Positions 13,346 to 22,300 of a stretch of DNA of 64,000 bases are shown here, in pieces. The notes beneath the pieces were generated by a model, which searched no databases, was not told the origin of the DNA, and saw nothing but the letters and a program-made list of their open reading frames with translations. Position 1 is the first letter of the stretch, and each line of letters opens with the position of its first letter. Position numbers and translations under genes: made by a program. The DNA comes from Candidula unifasciata (lineage: Eukaryota > Mollusca > Gastropoda > Stylommatophora > Geomitridae): positions 261,001-325,000 of the forward strand of contig CAJHNH020008390.1 in NCBI GenBank assembly GCA_905116865.2, written 5' to 3'.

Positions 13346-16300
13346 TACTTACAAACCTAAATATACCTTCACATACACATATACCCACAATCACACACAT
13401 GCCCAGATAACACATACATACACACACATCCATAATACATACCCACATACTCACACACATACCAACATTAATAAAAAGACACACACACCACATACCGATA
13501 CATCTACATTTGCCTACATACATCCATATACATGCATAAATACACACACACATACTTACATGGCTACATTTACATACATTCATTCTCATACTATACAGAC
13601 AAACCTGATACATACATACATATACGCACAAATACCTACATCTACATGTATACATACATACATACATAGACTACATCTACATGTATACATAAAACAAACA
13701 TACATCAATACATACATGAACACACATGCATACATACATGCATACATACATACATACATACACAAACATAAAATGCACACACCTACATACATGCATATAT
13801 ACACACACATACACCCACATACTTACACAGCTACATATGCATACATACATTCACCAATCATGCATACATACACAAATGCATGCATACATACACATACAAT
13901 CACACATACAGACACCCACATACATATATTCACACCTGCATACATACATACATACATACTTGTATAAATAATACACACACACCTACAATCACACGTATAC
14001 TCATATACAGTCGCACATACACCAACATATATACGCCCACATACTTACAACATACATGCATACAAACACACATCTACTTACAAACCTAAAAATGCATACA
14101 TATATCCACATACATACACACACTAACAATCACACACACACACCTACATAATACATATGAGTAAGATAATAATGCATGTAAAGAAGAAGAAGAAGAAGAA
14201 GAAGAAGAAGAAGCAGCAGATGAATGGGAGGAGAAAAGAATTAACACACTTTTTACACTTTTACACTTTTTTTTTTACTTCTAAAATTGGGCACACAGGC
14301 CTGTCTTTCAAGAATTCATCTTTCAGACAGCAGTTGCAGTTTATATATCGAGCATATTATCCTAATTTGTCAAAAATTCATTGAACAAATATAAATTAGA
14401 AGAAAGAGTAAGAAGAAAAAGAAAAAGGAAAAGGAAGAGTGTGATGACCCTGCTTTGCATGGTCTCCACGAGTACATTGTGGCAAGCAGGAAGTCCATGC
14501 TACAAGTGACGGCACGAGATACTTGTGGCCGGTGGAGTAAGCGAGGCGAAGCCCGAGCTAGCCTCGTTGTCAGTCGATCATGAGAAGTCAGAGAAGACGG
14601 TTGTAGTATTTAAAGATGTCGTCTTTATGTCGGGCAAATGGTTAATGTTCGAATATGTTGCGGGTGAAATAAATGTGAAATAAATGGACCAGAATAGACT
14701 GACAGATTGTACAGGTGTAAACCAAGGTTCATTCCAAGTTGAATACAAATCATTTCAAGATAGTTGAAAGCGTAACTTCAAGTCTATGTTTTGGTTCATT
14801 CCAAAGAGCAAAAAGAAGGTGCAGTAGGGAGTAAGAAGAAGAGAAAAGGAAGGAAGAAAACCAATAAACAAGTCTTGATACTTACATTTACTAAAATCTA
14901 GCGCCTTGTTCTCCACATACTTGTCCTTGAACTTATGATCACTGGTGACAAGCAGTTCCTTGACCCCATGACCCTTCATCAGCTGGTTGTGAGAGAGACA
15001 CAAAACAACAGATGTATGTATCCATGCGGATGATGGCCGGATACACCACCCACCCAGTGTGGATGATGTCTGGATACACCACCCACCCAGTGTGGATGAT
15101 GGCCGGATATGCCACCCACCCAGTGTGGATGATGGCCGGATACTCCACCCACCCAGTGTGGATGATGTCTGGATACACCACCCACCCAGTGTGGATGATG
15201 GCCGGATACCCACCGACCCAGTGCTAGTGTCTCTACACAAACATGAGAGCTGGCCTCATGTGTCTGATGTACCTGCATGAAAATAGTCCTTGGCATACTT
15301 TTCTTGACAAGAATGAATGATTGAACCAAGAACTGACATCACTGCACTTGGGACATTCCCATACTTGCTCCGTCCCCTTCTTCAGCAGCCAACAAAGAGC
15401 TGACACGCTAACAGTACCAGCTGCAACCTGATTAAAAGTCTGCCTTTGTTTCCCCTTCAGTGTTAAACATCTTCCAAAACCTCTACTCCCCCCACTTGAA
15501 CTAGTCCTTCAGTGTATTGGTTCTCTATCTGTTCTACTGCACTGGCCATTTAATCTCCATACAGCTTTACCTAAAGTAGCTCATCCCCTAGTGGAGTGAC
15601 AGCAGCTAATCTATCAGCCTGCTCATTAGCTCACACACCTTAATGTCCTGGACAGAAAGTCCATGACATGCCCTTGACCTGAATGTTTCCAAGTGATGCA
15701 AGTCACTCTGCCCGCAGGATGCCAGTTTCAAAGTTCTGAAGCATAGTCTGTGAGTCAATTAAAACATCTTGGGCTGTTCAAGTATATTTCTGACATTAGC
15801 TCACACAAAGTTATTTTACAGTACTTTGCTTTAATTACTTTACATTACATTACTTTACACACCTTGACATAACAATAATTTACACTGTGTCACTTAACGT
15901 TAACTTACTTTATCGGATTTTAAATAAACCTACAAGTGCTTAAATAAACTTACAAGTGTTTATATAAACTTACAAGTACTTATAAAAGCCACCAAGTACT
16001 GTTATAAACCAGCAAGTACATAAACAAAAAAGTACCCAAATATGCCAACAAGTACTTCAACAAACCAATAATTACATTATCACATACTTAGGTATACCAA
16101 CAAGTTCTTACATGAACACTTACATAAACCAACAGTTACATAAATATACCTTCAGGTTCTTAAGCCAAACCAAAACTCACAGAAACCAAGTTCTTACATT
16201 ACCCAATACGTATTTAAATAAACCAACACTAACAAAAACCAAGTGCTTACATTAATCAACAAGTATCTGTATGAACTTACATAACCTAACATGCATGGAT

Positions 16301-19300
16301 GTAAGTCAACACTCACATAAATCAAGAGCTTACATGAATCAACAAGTACCTGCATAAACTTACATAACCCAACATGTATTTATTTAAGCCAACACTGACA
16401 TAAATCAAGTGCTTACATGAATCAACAAGTACCAACATGTACTTACATAAACCAACAATTTGAGGTGGTCAGTATTCTTTCCATAGGCTGAATATTCATT
16501 TTCCACTTGAAACATAATAATGGGACCTCCCTCTGTGAACTAATCAAATTAGAAACATTTTTAATAAAGAACAACTAAAACAGTTAATAATAAAAGTAAA
16601 ATATTTGGTCTATATTAAGAGACATAAACACTTCTTCTTCTTCTTTTCCCTACATGCCGATGCTGCAAAGCATCAGAGATAGGAGTAAGAGTCCTGTCTG
16701 TTGCTACTTGCCTAGCTAGTGATAACGCCACAGTGTGTTTCTTTAGTGTCTCTTTTCACTGCATCCACCCATCTCTTTCTTGGTTGGTCACTTGCCTTGC
16801 AGCTCACCGTTCTCATGTAGTACATACACTTTAGATGCTGTCTGAATTTTTTATCATTTTTTTCTTACCTTGACCATATGATGGCATAGCACTCTTATAA
16901 AAACCATACTGGAGGGAAAGATGAAAGATAAGTAAGCAAGAGGCAGACAGCAATTTAAAAGGAAGGATAACATCAAGAGTTGTGCAAGAGTGAATGACAC
17001 CAGCATGGTGGAGATAAATTGTAGCCAACCTTTCATGTGAAGATGGCACCTGACTGATTTGCTCTTTGTTACTGTTGTGTAGTTCATGTTGATAAAGGCT
17101 CCAGCTGAAATGTTAATTTACCTGTTTTGTGCTCGCTTTTTCCATTTCCCCCCATTCGTTATGCCTTTTTAGTCACAGCTCACTGGACTAGTCACCTGAG
17201 CTACAAACATTCATTACCTGGTGCCTGTTCAGAACAGAATGAATGAAATGGCACGATAGAACCATTTAAACAGAGATAGAACCATATATACAGAGATAGA
17301 ACCATATATAAAGAGATAGAACCATTTAAACAGAGATAGAACCATATATACAGAGATAGAACCATTTAAACAGAGATAGAACCATATATACATAGATAGA
17401 ACCATTTAAACAGAGATAGAACCATATATACATAGAACCATATATACAGAGATAGAACCATATATACAGAGATAGAACCATATATACAGAGATAGAACCA
17501 TTTAAATAGAGATAGAACCATATATACAGAGATAGAACCATATATACAGAGATAGAACCATATATAGAGATAGAACCATATAAACAGAGATAGAACCATA
17601 TATACCGAGCTCATAATGAGATTACGTGGGTTTCAGGACCACATTTTATGAGGGGAAAAAAATAGACCCGCTGCCCCTTTTGAGAAAATTGTAAGAGGCC
17701 ACTAATTAAGGTTTTGATGTAATCAGATATGTGCCAAAAGGTATAAATATTGCAGCCTAGCTTTAAACCACAACTGCAAGCCATCCTCTTAAGGGTTAAT
17801 GCAGAAGAGGAATATTTCTAAGAAATGTTGATAAAAGCTTTCACTATATCATAAGTTGCAGATTGTTTGTTGTTGTAGACAAGCATCCGGCTTTTAAAAG
17901 GTCATTCTGCTTCACTGCACGGGCTGTTTCAGTTTGCTCATGTCCACTGAACCATGCATACGTTGAAGCTTGGGGATCACTCGTTTTATTGTAACTCAGG
18001 CGAGCATTATTTATTTCTGTCCCTCACAGGTCTTCAACAAACTGACATCAAAGCCATCCGATCTTTTGCTCACAAAGAGAAGGCTAAAACTATTTTCAAC
18101 AAGATGTCAGATCAGCGCCAGAACCAACCGAAATCAGATGGAAACTGTCAAATGTTACATACATTCACCTCTAAGTGATGATGTAGAGTCCTGGGCATTG
18201 AAATGTTAATGAGAAAATTGAATTGAGTCTCTAAAGATGTGGATTTACAGAAGAACAGGCTGTGCTCCATGGAAGTAAAAGAAAAACAAACATAAGCAGA
18301 GGTTCTGGCAAGACTGGAGATGAAAATAGAGGTGCTGAAAGAAATTTAAAAGACGGGTGAAATATTTTAGCCATATTAAAAATAAATAACATCCTTTTCC
18401 AAGCCTATACTGGAGGTAAAAATTCAAAGGCAAGAAACTAAGGGGCAGACAGAGATACAAGTGGGAGGACAACCACATAACAACCGGACAGACTGTACAA
18501 CCAAGACAAGAGGCAGAGAGTGTTACAGATCCACTGAGGCCAATCGTAGTGATGGCCCCTGATTGATCAACTGATCTTTTTTCTTTCAATCTCCCACAAC
18601 TCCCACCCCATTGTCTCTCCATATTATATACATCGATGTCTGTAATTCACTTTCTTTTCCATTTGATTTTAGAAATTGGACTGTCAGGTTATCAATCCAA
18701 CTTCATGACAAATGGGTCACCCTATAACAGCTCTGTTTCTGTGGAAGTTTGTCCTTAGATGCATAGGGCTGTAGGTGACACCTGGCTGGCCCTAATTATA
18801 ACTTCTTTGGAGGTTGGACACTGCTTTACCTCACTGTCCCATCCAGTTTCTCACTGCAAACCTCAACCTTCTGTTGGATTGCTGGGTAGAACAGAGACAC
18901 TGTGTGTTCATCACTGCTCCATGAAGACGTCTAAAGGGGATGAATTCAAAAAAGATCAGAGACAAAGCTGGACAACTGCTGGTATCAACAGTTATTAAAC
19001 AAAGAAGCTGGTGACATAATACTGGACACATCCTGGAAATAAGTGGACATCAACAGGCACTGAAATGGGGAAAAAGTGGATTTAGGAAACAAACATGTCC
19101 AAGAGGAACCCTTAGACAAATGCTGTAGAGAGTTGAGTTCAGTTCAGTCAAGATTCAGCAGCCAGTGCAGTTTCAATACTGATGGTATTGGTCATAATCT
19201 GGTTATTTGTCCGTCTTGCCTTTTCTCTGAGTGTAGTCAGCCGGCCAGACCCTCTGGTTACACCCAGGTGCCTCATTCTCTCCAGACCATAATAATCTTG

Positions 19301-22300
19301 TTTTTCTACTGTTCTGGTTAAGATTCCATCCATGATAAAGAAAAAATTTCGCAGGATAGAAGGTATGGAGGACACAGCTGCTGCATAACACCACAAGAGG
19401 AAGACAATTACTCTCACTGTTACAACAAGAACAGGCCCAGTGTTTCTCATCTTACCTGCTGTTTGTGCACCAAGGGCAGGAGAACGCTGAAATACTTGTT
19501 CACCGCTGACACGTAACCGGGATAGTTACTTCTCACTTTCATATCTGGGTCATGCAATAACCAGCTGAAACAGACATTTCAGATTTCAGAGCTCTATGTG
19601 CCAGGTAGGGATTAGACGCACTGTCAGTTATCTTTTTAACTATCAAACTGTGAACCACACCCTACTGGATTTGATCATGTGCATCAGTAAAAATATTTAT
19701 TATGCTTGAACATTTTAGCTTTTTTCATTTTCAATAACCTTGGCTCCCAGGTTGATCCAGACTTCAGTGGGTCCCAGTAAAGTCTTCGGAAGTAAAGGTG
19801 GCTGGCGTGATGCTGACCATACCACTTAATCTATAAAATATAGGTCTAGCCCTATATGCCTAGTACACATTAAGGCGTTAAAAAGGGTGTTTTTCTTTTA
19901 CTAACATTTTATGTTTGGAGAGGACACAGTAAAACAGCCAATGACACAGAAGACTCATACGAGGGTTGTGGATTTAGTTCCTGCGGGTGTAATATACCCA
20001 TAAGTTTGATGCTGTCATTATTGCCTTAAATGATCATCCGAGAGTGACAGAGTTCATGTCAATAAAAGCAACTAAAGAAGTATTTGCTGGAATCTCATGT
20101 GCTGGATGAGAGGCACATTACTGCAGCCTTGCTGTAAACCACAATACAGCATGTCAACAACCTTATTAATGGCCACGCAGATACAAAAGATACTCATTTA
20201 CATTCATCTTCTTCCTTTGCTTCTTCTTCTTGTCTTTTTCCTTATTCTCTTTCCTTTTCTTTTTTCTTCCTCTTCTTAGAGGCAGTCAACATGTTTACGA
20301 TGGGTTCTCCGAATTCCATGGACAGCCAGACTCTTGTTCACATTCACAGAGTGTAAACCCCGGCAGAAAGTTCTGGTTGTTCATCCACTTCTGTTCCAGA
20401 AAACAAACTTCAGCTGTCTCCAAGTTCTTGAACTCTTTGAGTCCCAAGGAGTGCATCATACGTTCATGGGTTCCTTTCCAGAAGCCCAGTAAACGCAAGA
20501 TGTGCCAATTTTACGTCTCTCTTTACTACCCCTTGGGCCTAGGATGCTAAACCCTCTGGGACTCAAAGAGTTAAATTGTGTTAGTTCACATTCAGAGGTT
20601 CAGTCACAGATAAAACAAAGTTAAAAGAACAAGACAGGGGGAATAGATGGTAATAAAACAGAAATGCTCCTTGCATGTAAGACAACAGCAACAGCTTGTT
20701 TAACCAGAATCATTCATATGGCTTGAGAGGCAAGAAAAGTTCCATGTGACTGGCAGTGACCTTCACTGACCTACTGACCTTAACCTTGGGTTATGATTCC
20801 CATTATTTCTGAGTGCACAAGTTAAAACTATCCTCTGGAAAGATGGAAGTGTGTCAACAACATTGTAACAGGGAAGGGTCATTGCTTGTTTGTTAGGAGT
20901 TATTTTATGGCGCAGAGCCGGGATGTAACAAGATCAACAAGTTTTGGTAACCTTCTTTTCCTGCAAGAGCTAAATATTGACGTCTTCACTTGTTTGTCAC
21001 GAGGTAGAATTTTGCGTATTGGTTAATGAGAAGAAAGTCAACAGGTCTTAGCAACAATATTTCGTAAACAGTATTTGACGTCATTGTTTCAAAGAGAACG
21101 TGGTAGCACTTGTTTTTTTTAGGAGTCCCTATGATGTCAGCTGTCAATTTAACTACTATATGTGCACAGAATAGGATGATGAAATGCACATAGTAAACAT
21201 GTTGAGACTTACTAGAATATTCTAGAAGCAGAAAAAGTGAGAAGAAAACAAATAACTAGCATTCCAGCATCCAAGTATAAAAAATGAGTGAGAAACCACT
21301 AGAGTAATTCTTCAGTCCACAAGACTCAAGAGAGCAAGGACTAGTCATATGGATCCTCAAAAAAAGCCTCCAGTCTACAAGACTTAGAGACGAGGGACTA
21401 GTAACATTGGCCCTCATAGTGCAATCACAGTTGTAGAGATGCCAACTCAACACTAGAAGAACTAGGAGCCAGCCACATGGAGCCTCGAAGATCGACACTA
21501 GAGAAGAGACATGAAACAAGACATCAAGCTACAGAGACAACACACAAGAAACCTGGATCCATGGTTAACAGAGACACTTCAGGTAGAAATACTTTTGAGA
21601 TGTTAGAGTCGACGATCAAGCCGTTAGTACCAGACAGCACTAGAAGCCAGGTGGCAGTTACAGACACTACAGCCAGTTAACAAAGTAACTAGAGATGAAG
21701 AACACAACGTGACCTCAAGAGTATGTAGCCATAGGGAGAACACAGCGCCTTTCATGGTCTGAAGTATCACAGTAAAGACAGTATAGACAAGAACAGTTGT
21801 TTCCAGCCACTTTATTATACAAGCATCAGAGCCACGTGAGAAGCATGTAGCAAGCACGACATCATCATCATCAACACCACTATCGACACGACCATCTTTC
21901 TCCTCGTCTATAATCTTCCAATTGACTCCCGCTGAAGCAAAACTAAAGACGAACCTGGGTGTGACATCAACATACACAATGAAAAAGAGAGCTGTGCTAT
22001 AACATAATGGTTTTAAAAAAACTATTTAAAAAAACCTCCCAAAAAACAAAGGAATTTAACCTACCCTGGAAGTCCTCCAAACTCAAACTCTGAGCATATA
22101 TAGGGACCTGGTCGCAGGATGACGTACAATCCTAGACTTCCTGCCAGGCTGATGAACTTACTGTTGGACACAGAAGACAAAAATGATGCAGTAAACAGTA
22201 ACTCATAAAAAGATCTCTCATAAGTACCTCATAACAATGTTGTATGTTTTATACACGTAGCTTGCGTTTACAACAGTGTGTGTCTGTGTGTGGTAGTTTG

